Positions 26,114 through 38,519 of a stretch of 64,000 nt of DNA are shown here, piece after piece. Position numbers and translations under genes: made by a program. Source of the DNA: Dendrobium chrysotoxum (taxonomy: Eukaryota > Streptophyta > Magnoliopsida > Asparagales > Orchidaceae); contig CM034305.1 of assembly GCA_019925795.1 (NCBI GenBank), positions 59,322,573-59,386,572 of the forward strand, written 5' to 3'. The notes beneath the pieces were generated by a model that was not told the origin of the DNA, ran no database searches, and worked only from the letters and a program-made list of their open reading frames with translations. Numbering within the stretch: the first letter of the stretch is position 1; each line of letters starts with the position of its first letter.

Positions 26114-27215
26114 AACTACTAACAAATTACTTCAGTAGAAAATTTGGTTCTTAGGGTAGTTTTAAAAACTGGAAATTATCTCACAAAAAGTTTTAGAACT
26201 CTAAAAATGTTATGATTAGAATGTATTAAATTTAGTTATGATAACAACTTTATAACCATTAGTGGAAGGGATTTCACATCACTTAATATTGTAGTGGTTG
26301 CAATCATTACTAACCTTTTGAAATGATTTTAACTATAGTTTAGCTATAAAAATAATAATAATACAAAGTGATCAAACTACTAGGCTTCGTTGTTGAAATC
26401 AAAAGAGAAATGGGATTACAAGAATTGTTAGAGAAGTAGGAATATTAAACCTAAGATCTCTATTTAGAGAAGTGTGAAGGAAATCTCATGTTCTAATTTA
26501 GATCACATTTTGGTTTTTTAATTAAGTTTAGTTCTATTGTCATCAAATCTCAAACTTCTAGTTCTTGAGAGAGGGTTTTTTTAGTTCTTTCAAAAAAACT
26601 GAGAAAGTAGCTTTAGGCTTTGTTTGGGATAGCCTTCTTACTGCTTTTTAAAAAAGCTTTTTAGTATAAAAAAAATTTGTTTAAAATTTTTTTCTACTAA
26701 GAAACTATTTTAGAATGTAGTAAGAAAGTTGTCCCAAACGAAACCTTAGTTGAATCCAAATAAATATTTCAATGAAAAAAATAGTAAAAACAACATCAAA
26801 TTAAAAAAAAAAAAATTGAACTAATAAATAGTCACTATACTTAGCTTATAAGTGTTCATTTTAATAAATGATAAGATAGAATTAATTAAAAAACCTAATC
26901 AGAAAAGAAAAATTTAGCATTATAAACAAACAAATTAACAAAGCTAAAGGTCAATGGATGATTAAGAGGCAAAAAATAAAAGTGTTGAGAGGTGATTGTT
27001 AACAACAAACCTCAATGATTTTCATTTTGTTGTACAGATCAAAAGCAATGGGAGTAAGCATGGCTAGGGAATTTTTTTTTGAATCGGGTTAAATTTGGTC
27101 AATATAAATACTTTAGTGAAAATGTCATTGTTTAAACATCCATTATTTCTTTCTATGGTTAAAAAAGACACTATGAAGTAAATGTTATTTTCATAAATGA
27201 TGAATATTTGTAGCT
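26114..27215. mobile_element. CACTA-like element in R', diverged copy
   Basis: It corresponds to 19948-21723 in R: the start aactactaacaaattacttcagtag parallels tgctaccaaaaaatatcttcagtag, and the end gaatatttgtagctc parallels gaattttggtagtg. The termini are more worn than in R. No transposase. Confidence 0.4.
26616..26745. mobile_element. Tourist-like MITE, 130 bp
   Basis: Terminal inverted repeats GGCTTTGTTTGGGA and TCCCAAACGAAACC (12 of 14 pairing) are flanked by TTA on both sides (26613-26615, 26746-26748), the target duplication of PIF/Harbinger-type elements. R has the empty site with a single tta (ttttagttgaatcc, about 21210-21223). Non-coding. Confidence 0.85.
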
Positions 27216-27547
27216 CTTGAACTAACACAAGAAAATCTTTATAGAAGCATTAATCGTTCTTCTGTCCTAGACTTGTTCCTTACTTGATGCATAAATATTT
27301 AAGATAGGTAGGTACTTATATACATTAAGAATTTACCTACCCACATTATTCGCCTACTTAAGCAATATCAACATTTGATTATTCACGCATGAAACCTACC
27401 ACACACATTTGTCACTTTATAACTTTACATTTAAATTTTTAATAAATTTACATTCAACAACTATCATTACTTTCAACAACTATCTTAAACATATTTTCCA
27501 ACATTAAGCAAGCTGAAAATAAAGTTATTGACTTTGATAAAGTCTAC

Positions 27548-30500
27548 TTGGATGATCCGACTAGTGACAATCTCCTTGCTATTAGTAATGCTAAAGTGAA
27601 TCTCTTTCTTTTGCAGTCTCAGGAGAAAACTTTTTGGAGGCAAAAACCAGCTCCCAAGCTTATCTTGGAGGGGGATAGGAACACTAAATTTTTTCATGCT
27701 ACGGTTAAGAAGAAAAGAGTTATGAATCATATTCATAAAATTACTACTGCTGATGGTACCTCTTATGAGTTTGATGATTTTATTTTTAAATCTAGTGTTG
27801 AGGATTATAAAAATACTTTTAACAATAATGTTAACACCTTGCCCATTAATAATCCTTCTTTTATTCCTCACGTTATTAGTGAGGAGGAAAACCAATTACT
27901 TACCCTTCCTCCCTCTAAGTTGGAGATTTATAATTCTATCAAAAATATGAATGGGGATTCTATGGCTAGCCTAGATGGTTACACCACCAAATTTTCTCAA
28001 AAAGCTTTGGATGTTATTAAAGGGGATGTCATCGAGGCTGTGAAAGATTTCTTTGCTGGGAATCCTTATCCCAAATTTCTTTCTTCTTCCAATATTGTTT
28101 TAATTCCAAAAAATGAGGCCGCCAATCAATGGAATTATTTTAGACCAATCAGCCTTTGCTCTTTTCATAATAAGTTAAACTCTAAAATCATTTTAGGTTA
28201 TTTGGTTAATATTTATCCTAGAATTATCTCCTATAATCAAACTGGTTTTGTGAAGGGTCATAGCATTTTCTACAATATCTTTCTTACTGGTGAAATCACT
28301 CACGATATTAATGCTAAAGAGAAGGGGGTAATATCATTTTGAAACTTGATATCTCCAATGCCTATGATAACCTCAATTAAAAATTTTTTATATAAAGTTT
28401 TGTCTTTATTTGGATTCAGTTCTTCGTTTATTTTACTTATTAAGAATAGTATTAGAAATTATTATTTTTCTGTGATCATTAATGGGAGGAAACATAGTTT
28501 CTTTAAATCTTCTCATGGCCTTCAGCACAGTGACCTAATTTCTTCTGCTCTCTTTATTATTGTCATTGAATATCTTTCCACGGGCTTAGAGGAGTTGCAT
28601 AAAAGGTATCCCAAGATTCTTTATCGAATGGTAGGTGGTATTCCGATAACCCACCTCAGCTTTGCTGATGATTTTTCATTATCTTTTCTAATGGTTCTAT
28701 TAATAACATCAAGATATTGGTTAATTTCTTTCTTAACTTTTTGGTTGTCTATTAACAAAGAAAATAGTGACTTTATTGTAGCCAATTCTATGAATCAGTT
28801 TAGAATTTGTGCTATTCAAAGGTTATGTGGTTATAATTCTAAGTCTTTTCCTATTAAGTACTTGGGGACACCTCTTTTAAAGGAAGAAAAAAACTTATTT
28901 ATTTGGAGACATTTTTACTGCTATTCAAAGAAAATTTTCTGCTTGGTCTATTAACTTCCCGTCTTTTGGTGGCAAGCTTATTTTAATTAAAAGTGTGTTG
29001 AATTCTAATCCTATTTTTATTTTCTACACTATTCAACTTTTTATGACTACTTGTATCAGAATGGATAGAATCTTTAATAAATTCTTTGGGTTTCAAAAAC
29101 ATTACCTCAATAATTTGTTAGGCTTCTTGGAAAAAATATATGTGGTGTCTTTGAGGAAGGGGGTTTGGGTTGCAAGAATATTATGGATATGGTCCAAGTC
29201 TTTTCTCATAAGCTTTGGTTATCCTATAGATTAAATAAAAGCTTGGGGCTAAGTTTATAAATTCAAATATTTCAAGTATCTTCACCCTCTATTATGCACT
29301 TATAAAAGTTCTAATTCTATGGTATGGAAATGGCTTTGCCCTATCAATAAGGAGGCTGAGCAGTATATTCAATAGGGTGTGGGCAAAGGTGATGTTTTCT
29401 TTTGCAAGATAATTGGCTTGGTCTTTACTCTATTGATATATTTCTTAACACTCAAACTCTTGACAATATCAAAGTTAAAAATTTTATTGAGGATGGGCAT
29501 TGGTGTGTGAATAAATTATTGGATGTTATTCCTCCTGTGTTAGTTCATATTATTAAGATTATTCCTTTACATATGCATGATGAAGATAAGATTCTTTTCC
29601 AGTTCCCTTCTTTAGGTGAATTTCTTTTAAAAATGATGTGGAATATTTTTAGAGTCAATTAAGAAAAATCTTTGATTTTTTGTACTCTTTGCCATAAGAA
29701 CATTCCCTTATCTTATTCTATTTTTTCTTGGCATTGTCTTTATGGTTTTCTTCCTATTGATGAGTTATTGATAAGAAAAAGTTTTCATGGGCCCTCCAAA
29801 TGTCAATGTTGCTCTAATATCAAAACTGTAAATCATGTTTTTGTTAATGGGGATATTGCCCAAAAAGTCTGGAGTTATTTTTTTGATTTGGCTAACAAAG
29901 GTGAATTTGATAGCAATAGTAATGTTTTTGCTATTTTTTAGTATTGGTGCACTCCGATAAAAGGCCATATTTTTAATTGTCTATCCTTATTTATGTTTCC
30001 TTTGGATGGGTAGAAATGACTAGACACAATGACATTAAGATGGAGGCCAGCCGCATTAAAGTGAGAGATAAAATCTTGTAGTTATATGTTGTTAATCTCA
30101 TTTTGCCCACTAACTTCAACAAGTGTTGTTCTAATGCTGTTGATTTGGGTATTTATAACATGTCCAATGTTTCTGATAGGTTGGACATCATTGTGAGGTG
30201 GGTTAAACCTTTTATTCCTTATTGTAAAGTAAAATCTGATGGGCTTGTTGGTGCCAATTTTTCTAGTGCTGGTGGCATCATTAGAAACCACTTAGGTAAT
30301 GTTATAGCTGCATCTGCTGGTCCTTTAAATCTATGTAATGTTATTACTATTGAGCTTATGGCTTTGTCACATGCTTTAGATTTGTATCATAGATTAGGAA
30401 TTCTGATTGTCTGGATTGAAGTGGATGCTATGCTTATTATCCATATTCTTAAGGATGTGGTCTATGGTAGCTTCAAAAAGTTTTATCTCATAAAAAAATT

Positions 30501-30600
30501 AAATAATCCCTCTATAATTTAAATTTCTATTCTTCTCATATTAACCGGGAAGCTAATTCTACTGTAGATTGGTTGGCTAAATTTGGTTGTCATCTTGTTA
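27548..30600 (+). pseudogene. LINE1 ORF2 remnant (RT, zf-RVT, RNase H)
   Basis: The plus strand opens with EGDRNTKFFHATVKKKRVMN, then the RT core: NYFRPISLCSFHNKLNSKII, NQTGFVKGHSI and KLDISNAYDNLN after a frameshift near 28340, then LSFADDF with the catalytic FADD at 28661-28672. Next come a broken linker, the zf-RVT region near 29672-29900 (SWHCLYGFLPIDELL, CQCCSNIKTVNHVFVNGDIA) and an RNase H-like domain at 30200-30590 (VKSDGLVGANFSSAGGIIRN, TIELMALSHAL). It would make the reverse transcriptase that copies LINE RNA at a nicked target. Frames break at about 28343, 28955, 29235, 29663 and 29942. The endonuclease domain is missing. Confidence 0.88.
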
Positions 30601-31885
30601 TTTTCAATAATTCAATGCTATGAATTTACCTCACTTGCTAAATGGTTTAATTAATTTGGATAAGCCTGGGCTGCCTTATATTAGGAATGCTTGATCTGTG
30701 CTGCTGTAGTTCTGTTTAGTTGGTTTTCATCTAGTTGGTTTATTTTTTTTTGTATGGGCCTTTACTTCTTTATGGTGTGTTGCTAAGTTGCAACCTTTAC
30801 TGATGTTTTCCTTGGTTTTGGATATGGTTGTTATCTCTCTGGTGCTTAGTTTTTGGGTGAGTTTGGTCATCTTGTGTTCTCAAGTTTATCCATTCCATTT
30901 TTTGCTACCCTGTTTTCTTCTTTGCTCGCCATCTTTCTTACCGTTGGAGTAGGTTTTCTTTTTTAGCCAGGTTTTGGTGCTCGTGCTTTGTAGCTTTATT
31001 GATATTCGTATGGTTGTTTTGATATCTGGCATGTTTGGTAATTTTTAAAACTATTTTGTGTCGTTTTGATATTATTTTTGGTGTTGTCCTTATTGTTTTT
31101 ATGTAGGGTCTCTATTTTTCTACTCATTTGGTTTGTGCACTGCTTCATGGTCTCCTTATGTGGGATTGTTTTAATATAGTTTGTGGTTATGGGGTTGCTT
31201 TTGGAGGGGAACCTGGTTGGTTTATTGCTTTGGTTGGTATCTATGATGTGCTATCTTTTCTATTTTAATGGTGGCATTCGTTTGTGAGCTGGGATTGTTG
31301 TCCTGAAGCATGATCCTATCATTTTATTGTGTTGTCCCAAGGTGATATCATTTTTATGATCTATTTTGCTGATCTAAACCAGCTTGTGAACTCTGAGTGG
31401 CCTGTTGATATCCTTTTTGATAGATGTAGCAAGGAGAAGAGCATGTCTATTTGTGTCATTATACCTAATAATTGGCTCCTTAACTTTTTTTATCATAACT
31501 GTTATAATATTAGCTTATTTCTCATTTCAATATCTAAATTCTATGCTATTAGCTATCTACCCTTTTTTTGGTAGATGTTATTTTTGGCAGGTGTTTTGGC
31601 TTTTTGCTGTTGGTTGCAAGCTTAATTTTTTTGCTAGAAAGATGGTTCTGATTGCCTTTAATTGGATCTATCTTTTTTGGGTGCTGGCTCCTGGCCGTCC
31701 TAGCATGTTTCTAAGTTTTCTTGTAATTTTATTTAGAGGGAACTTTTGGCTTATATGTTTTTTTATTTTGGTTTAGTGTTGTAGCTCTTCGACGCGGTAA
31801 TGAGCTAAAGGTTCTCCTTTAGGACATAGTAATTTCCTTTTTAATTAACGTATATGCACCTCTGAAGGTTTTAACTAAAAAAACA
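30601..31885 (+). other. LINE1 3' untranslated region
   Basis: T- and G-rich sequence without conserved coding follows RNase H. The terminal 70 bases (gagctaaaggttctccttta to ggttttaacta, short A-run) align with the LINE2 3' end (tggctcttagtcccctta to ggttttaccc), showing one LINE family. Open frames at 31329-31776 are chance. Confidence 0.7.
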
Positions 31886-32184
31886 TATCTTAAACTTAAT
31901 TTACAATACCAAACAAATTTCTTATCCATACAAAACATGCCTTTGCGAGAAATTCAACAATTTATTTTGTGAACTCACAAATTTTAGTTGACCTTAATTT
32001 ATTTTGAAAATAAAATAATATTTTTGAGATAAACTTATTTCTATCCATATTTAAATATAAAGTAATTTAAGAAATTTTAATTAAAACAATTAAGAAAAGC
32101 TTCAAAATCTATAATATATTTTCATTTTCATTGAATAACTTTAAAATTATAACTTACACAATAATTTTCAAGAAACTATATGTA
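31886..32184. repeat. repeat R', second segment
   Basis: This continues R' after the LINE1 target duplication. tttttgagataaacttatttctatcc aligns with ttttgagataaacttttttctttcc at 22270, and aatctataatatattttcat with 22355-22385. It ends at the LINE2 3' junction. Confidence 0.65.
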
Positions 32185-32889
32185 TATGGGTAAAACCCCA
32201 AAGAGGCCTACACATTAATATAAAAAAATGGTATAAGTCTTAAGGGGACTAAGAGCCACTAATTCTCAATAGTGGTAACCAAAGAACAAAGAGAATCCTA
32301 AGAGCTTAGGTTCCCCACAAAAGTACAATTAAAAAGAAAAAGAAAAAGCAAATGCAACAAAGTTCCAACACCAAAGGTTAAGATAAGTCCAAATCCACCA
32401 AGGCGCACAACTATTGCTTCTGTTGCTGAGCAATAGGATCAGCAAAGAGAATAAAGCCTAGAGATCTGCAAGAAAAAACAACCTCCAAACAACAATATGT
32501 TAGCACAACACCAAAGAAAAACAACCACCAGAAGTCCGAAATAGAACAACTAGCTATAAGTAGGGAACACCCACAAAACAACTGAGCCAACCAACCAGGA
32601 AAGGTGAAACAAACCCAAACACCAACAAAAAGATAGAAGACCCAAGACTCCAAGACAAAGCCAACATCACCAAAGAAGATAGATAGAAACATAAGCTGAG
32701 TAACCACCCAAGACAGCCCAAACAATAAAGGGCAAATTATTCTAATTAGAATAAGATAGAACTAAAGAAAAATAGCCCCAATGACACAAACAAAAGAGCT
32801 AAGCAATAGAAGGATTAGAATGAACATTAGATCGCTTGGTTTTACTAATAAAATACTTAAAATTATACAACAAACTTTTATTATTATTA
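32185..32889 (-). other. LINE2 3' untranslated region
   Basis: Non-coding minus-strand tail. The end aligns with the LINE1 tail. It follows the ORF1 stop near 32810 directly, with no ORF2 between. The open frame at 32411-32725 is aromatic-rich low-complexity text and not conserved. Confidence 0.65.
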
Positions 32890-33786
32890 TTTTGCTCTTT
32901 TTACGAGAGCCCACAGAATAGCCCTCATTAACCCACTGAATATTATTTAAATCGAATTCATTTGTCAAACCATTTTGGAGATCAACAAATGACCCCCCAG
33001 CATCCCATTTATCACCTAATTGAGAATAAATCCAATTAAAATGGTCAACTGGATCAGCCAAAAAGCAAATTCCCATCAACCAAATCTCTAAGTGTATCTT
33101 TAGAAATAGAGGAACTAGGTATAGTAATAATGGGGACCTTATCAGAGACATCCAAACCATCAAGACGAGTAAGAGAGTAAATAATAGGGCCATGATTTCC
33201 CAGTGATCTCAAACCAATAGAGGGATCATTCCCAACGAAGTAACCAGCCTGTTGGTCCATAGTCTCGACCATAGAAGAACTAGTTAATCGAATACTAATG
33301 TTATAACCGTAGGAATGAAAGTAGAGAATTTAACCAACTCATTACTAATAACTTCATAAACAATCGTGTCAGTCATAGCAAAAGCAACACCATGAGTTAA
33401 TATAGGACTCACAGTAATAATAATCAAATTTCTACATTTTCCTAAACAACAACATGAACATTATTGTTGGAATATAAATTATATGTGGCCTTTTACCAGT
33501 AATCACAGGCTCGGGGAAGGTAATGGGAACCTCATCTAAATGGGGGTGAAGAATATTGCAACTTATTTTGAATTCACCAGGGATTTGTAGTGAAAATGAA
33601 AGGGAGGGAACTCTTCCATTTCAACATGTTGTATGCACCCAAATTTTTTAGGGCTAAGCCACACTCTATCAGGATAGCGTTTCATGATATCTAACTCAAC
33701 TAGCACACAAGTAACAGTTGGCCAACAACTAATCAAGGTGGAATTATCAATTTTTAATGACCGGCCAAATAGATATCCCAAGCCAT
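32890..33786 (-). pseudogene. LINE2 ORF1, C-terminal part (zinc knuckle and tail)
   Basis: The minus strand reads NGLGYLFGRSLKIDNSTL, VTCVLVELDIMKRYPDRVW and FPPFHFHYKSLVNSK (33563-33780). These are the end of the plant L1 ORF1 RNA-binding region and a CCHC-type knuckle in which cysteines have changed (FHFHYKSLVNSK where FCxxCKxxGHxxxxC is expected). Downstream, NHGPIIYSLTRLDG, DPVDHFNWIYSQLGDKWD and a basic tail near 32810-32890 complete ORF1 with a stop. ORF1 coats LINE RNA. The boundary at 33787 is the gypsy G2 insertion; upstream codons resume at 50730. Confidence 0.75.
33782..33786. repeat. target-site duplication of gypsy G2 (left)
   Basis: gccat here and at 50725-50729. On LINE2's coding strand the single site reads ATCCTTCATGGC joined to TTGGGATATC, which restores the ORF1 frame across the insertion. 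Confidence 0.8.
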
Positions 33787-36700
33787 TTTGGGTCTCCGAA
33801 AGAATTCTGCTTACAGGGATCAGAATGCAAAGGATACGATTACACAATCTCGTAGGATAAAATTATCGTAGGCCTTTACACTCTACACAAGCAGGCCAAT
33901 GAAAGAGCAGATGAGATTATATATATGATTAACCAGGAGGATAGCAGCTTTCACCTACACATTTCGATAGGTAATAATATATATGACTTGATTAAAGTCA
34001 CGAGATTTTTTCTATTCAATACATCAGCTCGAATAGGGTTTATTTGATGTGAGGATCAGTTTCCTATGGGTGCAAGCCCCCGTGGTTAATTATATCTTAG
34101 GCCTCAGCTTAAAAAAACTCTCGATTAAGGACTATATATTATTCTCTTAGAAGGGTTTGGCACGTAGAAAAATTCCTAGGATCTTCCTAATCAAGGGAAA
34201 AGATAGGCTCAACTTAGTTTAATCAACATATGCGGATCATATCATCAGCTGTCTGGTCCGAAGAAGAGAAAGTAAAAAAAAAAACATTACACTCAAACAT
34301 GCATGAGAGAAAGATGAAGGTGGCGTAATCCATGTGACGTAAATAGGTGGGGTTTATAGCCTCTAAAAGGTAAAAAACTTACCCACTAATAAGGCATATG
34401 GAAGTACACTAGTACTACCCACCTTTGATCCTAAATCTATAAAAGATGTAGTATCGTACACACAACACTAACATCTATGACCTAACTAATGCAACATGGA
34501 CTCATATCTTGCCTGAAAAGTAAGCCAGCTAAACCACCCAGTTGTATAAAATCCATGCTATCCAATCTTTATGAAAGATGGGAAGATGACTGAGTTTTTA
34601 GAATTTGAGGCTGACATCTAGAGAAGTTCCTAAGTGGACTCATACTTATGAATGGTATCATGCTTCTAAAACTAATGCAATTAAATTTTAACTTAAATTA
34701 GTTTCTAATGCAATACATGCTAGTTAAAGTATCCAAATCAGAAATGCATAAAATTTTAAAAAGGGCTTATAAAATAATTTTTTAGAAGACTAGGCATCCC
34801 TAAGTTTAGAACATCATCCATATAGGTCAGGTTATCTAAACTCTACCAGCAGGCGGGGAAGTGTCTAAACAAGGAAAGAGAGATACATTAATATGCATCC
34901 GACCTCGAATGATCTCAAGCTTATTCCCTAGATCGTTTATATTTCTAAATTATTTAATTCTTAAAATTTTAATTTTAATTATGAGTAGAAAAATTTTAAT
35001 CCTAAAGAGCCTAGCGAAATTCAAACACACACACATGCAAGAAAAGATCTATAAAAAGTATGACATTTCTACTACACAAATAATATAAATAAATTATTAC
35101 ATTAAATCAATTAGAGTAGTGTCTAAAGTCCATGGCAAGTGCCACACAATGTATAACCCAGGATCTACAAAAAAGTAATGGTGGTCAGGCTCCACCGATA
35201 ATAAACTGGATTTTAATCCTATGGAATGACGCAAGTCTTAAAATGAGACATTTTAAGTCATGATCCATGTCTTCTTGTTCTTTTATTTATCATCTTCCTT
35301 CAACCTTCTTGTGGTACATCCTCAATAGGATATCCAAATTAATAGAAATTCCATGTAAAAGGACTTTTTTTCTCTTTAGATCCCTAATCTCTTATTAAAA
35401 TGTCTCATTTTATAGACTTTCACAACTCTTTACTTCAAATACATTACATCAGAATTATAAATAGAAAAAAAAACTAGACTCTCCTACAAGGTTATCCTAT
35501 GTAATTAAAATCAAACATCTCAAGCAGTTATATATTGAAATGAAAATACTCAAACAAACCACACTTAGCTATGCTCTTATTTATTTAGGGGCTAAGTAGC
35601 TGAAGCACCTGTAACAAATATATATAATTTATTTATTTTTAGCCCCCTTTTAGCGTTGTATGAGCATGACCACCTACAAAAAATAACTTAAGTATCAAAC
35701 TTTCTCCTAACCTATGGGTAATCTATCGCCCATCACATCATAGAAATCATCATAAAAAACTAAAACAATCAGCATATATTTCACATGCAAATCGCCACAT
35801 CATAGAGACAGACTTCTAGCTTTAGGTTAGGCCGGTGTTTTCTTTTTTTCTATCTTTATGATGTGGCGATTTGCATGTAAAATATATGCTGATTGTTTTA
35901 GTTTTCTGTGATGATTTCTAGATGTGATGGGCGATAGATGAAAGAAAACACCGGCCAAATCTAAAGCTAGAAGTCGTGTCTTAATAAATAAGTCTAGGTG
36001 TGTGTAGTAGGCTATGTGGTTTTGGATATGTCTTATGTAAAATAATTATTCAAGCTATTTATAATTTAATTTGTTAAAGGATTAAAAAGGATATTTTAGT
36101 TTAAGTTTACATATTAATGTTTTAAGGTTGATTTTAAGAGTTTTATTATTAGTGTTTAGTTGATTATTATCTTTGTTGCTTACTGAGGTCGTGAGATTTA
36201 TTTCACCCTCCTTGGGCCTAACATAATAACCCCGTAGGTCTGGGTTACCTAGTAGTAACTAATTTTATTATGTTAATTTAGTTGGTTGAAAATTAAAAGA
36301 AATATGAATTGAATAATGTATTATTAACTTAGGAAAGTAATTTAATTAAATTTGCTATCAATTGATTCATGGCATTGTGCCAACAGGCTCGAGAACCAGG
36401 CCTCCTTAGGACACTTAGCCCCACAGCTCGAAGTAATTCATCCTAAAAATCAAGTTGATATATTTAAATTAAGAATTTTTATTTGGTTAAATCATTAGCA
36501 ATCAATTGATTTTAGAATTTTGACACTCCATTGAATCCATTCGTGGCGTTATGCCGTCAGGCTTGAGGACCAGGCCTCCTTAAGACATTTAGCCTCGCAG
36601 CCCGAAGTAGTCCATCCTATAAACTTCATCTTTGGAGTGCTTCTTATGTATTAAAGAGTTTGTTAGTTGATTTTAAAAGACTGATTAAGTTTTAGATGAG

Positions 36701-37512
36701 TTATTGAATTCTACAATTTTAAGTTATAATTAAACTTTAATGAATTCCTTATGCTGCTCATTTAGTTTACTTAGGTTTTAATTTATTTGCATTTAATATT
36801 GGAAGTATTTTAAGTTAAGTTTATAATTAAATAGAAGAAGGTTTATAAATTAGAGCTTGGGTTTTAGAGATTTCTTCCCTTAACATGTTTTAGTTTGGGT
36901 TTGTTCTCTTTGTTTTAGTTCATAACTTTTAGATTTGGTTTCATGAAGAGTGGTTAGTGTGTTTATTAGGCTTAGTCCAATTTTATGTTCAAATTTTATC
37001 TTTTAATGATCATGTGTCTTAATTAGGGTTAAATTGGTAAAAGTTAATTATTTTATGCATTGGGTTTGGATTATTATGGGTTTATTGGAAGCTTCAAATT
37101 ATTGATTAATTATGATTAAGATTAGATTAAGAGTGTATACTAATCCTAAGATAAAATTTCACTAGATTTTTTATGTTTAATGTTTCTCTTCTAATGGGTG
37201 CATGTATCCTAAGTCTATATTTTATAAAACTTGATCCTTTGTTTTTGTCCTTAAATGTCACTAGTATTGTATGAGAAGAAAAATGATGTTTCTAACCCTT
37301 TAGACATATGTGCACGTGTCAATGGGTTTAGGAATGTAAGATAAATAAAAGCATCTTACATAAAAAAATGAAATTCTTACAAGGTCCTAGGTTGGGAAGC
37401 AGGTATGGAAAAGGGCTCCTAAGGGGCTTTCTAAGTTTTTAGAAGAACTTACTACAGTGGAAGCTATGACCCAGTGGTTCCACCCGTAGCACCCCCATCG
37501 GAATGAATGGGG
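33787..37512 (-). repeat. G2 3' LTR, lacking its first ~3.3 kb
   Basis: The low end (…GGAGACCCAAA on the minus strand) is the LTR 3' end. The 33787-35640 part matches D 14930-16735, and 35640-37500 matches the 5' LTR at 45605-47390 in the same direction. At about 37512 it joins leader sequence of a neighbouring unit, and the part homologous to 47400-50724 is missing. Confidence 0.7.
35721..35975. repeat. nested inverted duplication (A B A' B') in G2 LTR
   Basis: Arm A (35721-35804, starting atctatcgcccatcacatca) is repeated inverted at 35857-35939. Arm B (35811-35844, starting gacttctagctttagg) is repeated inverted at 35941-35975. Arms of 84 and 35 bases match with few differences. The sister LTR at 45685-45850 has one A and one B only, so this is a secondary rearrangement. 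Confidence 0.9.
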
Positions 37513-37525
37513 GGAATTGATCGAA

Positions 37526-37952
37526 TTTGATCAGGCAAACATCGAGTTGTCATCATTCACCATTTTCGAATATGATCAAGTGAATGTTAGACTCCTTCTC
37601 TTTTATCTCGCCAATTTCAAATTTGGTCAAGCAGATATTAGACTTTTAGGAAGCTTTTTACATGCCATTTTTGAATATGGTCAGGTAGACATCGAACTGT
37701 TCTCATTCACCATATTCGAATGCGGTCAGATGAATGTTGAACTCCCCTTTCTGGTTGGGTGCCCAATAGAGTCTCTAGGGGGCATACTTCACCACGTCTT
37801 CATTCCCCCTATTTTTATTTCCTGTTTGGGGGTTGTTGGGTTTCCTTTACTCTTTGTTTCACTATTTTCAAATTTAATCAAGTTAACATTGAGTCATCAT
37901 CATTCATTAATTTTGGATACGATCAGTTGATTGTTAGACTTTTTCTCTTTTA
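37526..37952 (-). repeat. G2 leader with ~45-55-bp degenerate tandem repeats
   Basis: A word ggtcaggtagacatcgaactg and its variants recurs at about 37530, 37574, 37624, 37679, 37724, 37877 and 37921, in spacings of 44 to 55 bases with one larger gap. It begins next to the primer-binding site. A long open frame on the plus strand follows the period, but it is antisense to the element and I treat it as chance. Confidence 0.7.
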
Positions 37953-37968
37953 TCCCACCGTGGTCGCT
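37953..37968 (-). promoter_or_regulatory. primer-binding site within gypsy G2
   Basis: On the minus strand it reads AGCGACCACGGTGGGA, eight bases after an LTR end (…GAGACCCACA, 37976). It parallels the D site TGGCGACCACAGTGGGA. Its place between an LTR end and a leader marks the start of a second element unit. Confidence 0.8.
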
Positions 37969-37975
37969 AGAAATT

Positions 37976-38104
37976 TGTGGGTCTCCAAAAGGATTCTATT
38001 TATGGAAAACAGAATGCAAAGGGTACAATCGCACTATCCCGTAGGATAAAATGATTGTATGTCTTTATACTCTACACAAGCAGGCCAATGAAAAAGCATG
38101 TGAG

Positions 38105-38174
<70 letters not shown>

Positions 38175-38447
38175 TAACCACAGAGGATAACAACTTTCAC
38201 CTACACACCTCGATAGATAATAATATATATAATCTGATCAAAGTCACGAAATTTCCCCCATCTGATACATCAGCTCAAATGGGGTTTATTTGATATGAGG
38301 ATCAACTTCCTACAGGCACAAGCCCTCATGGTTAATTATATTTTAGGCCTCAGCCTAAGAGAACTCTCAATTAAGGATACTGCATTACTCTCTCAGATGG
38401 GTTTGGCACGTAGGGGAATTTCTAGGCTCTTCTAATCCAAAGGGAAA
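37976..38447 (-). repeat. LTR 3'-end fragment inside G2
   Basis: It matches 33787-34220 of the 3' LTR and D 16300-16735 (for example ctacacaagcaggccaatga). At 38447 (aatccaaagggaaagat) the match stops and sequence downstream of the integrase begins, so the first 6.5 kb of this LTR are deleted. It contains a (TA)n run at 38108-38171. Confidence 0.75.
38108..38171. repeat. (TA)n microsatellite
   Basis: About 32 TA units inside the LTR fragment. The sister LTRs have only tatatatatg at the same place, so this is a local expansion. Confidence 0.97.
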
Positions 38448-38519
38448 GATTATGGCTAACTTCCACATACAACGAAGTGAACTCAACCTCAAGTGGGAGG
38501 ACAGCTTCAACCCCGAAGG

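Larger units (their letters stand above)
25915..27490. repeat. repeat R', first segment
   Basis: It aligns with R from 19570 onward: attaatat..atatgatggtagcttgat against attaatat..ataatgatagtttgat, then the CACTA-like element and the acacacatttgtcac block. It ends at the LINE1 target site tatcttaaac. It lacks the RTE insertion of R but has a MITE that R lacks. Confidence 0.65.
27491..31885 (+). mobile_element. LINE1: L1-type LINE, 5'-truncated
   Basis: A perfect 10-bp target-site duplication, tatcttaaac, lies at 27481-27490 and 31886-31895, and R has one copy of the site near 22006 (tatcttaaag). The element starts inside ORF2 after the endonuclease domain and runs through RT, a zinc-knuckle region and RNase H to a 1.3-kb T/G-rich 3' UTR ending cctctgaaggttttaactaaaaaaaca. 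Its 3' tail matches that of LINE2. It is 5'-truncated and its ORF2 is broken, so it cannot move by itself. Confidence 0.88.

Noticed and set aside
27485..27895. 136-codon minus-strand frame
   Set aside because: It is a shadow of the LINE1 ORF2 reading frame on the other strand.
31329..31776. Plus-strand frames rich in Phe, Leu and Ile resembling a membrane protein
   Set aside because: They lie in the T-rich LINE1 3' UTR, where hydrophobic text arises from base composition.
37517..37930. 137-codon plus-strand frame with a repeated F-x3-Q-x2-I-x-L pattern
   Set aside because: It is antisense to the gypsy leader and simply follows the period of the nucleotide tandem repeat.
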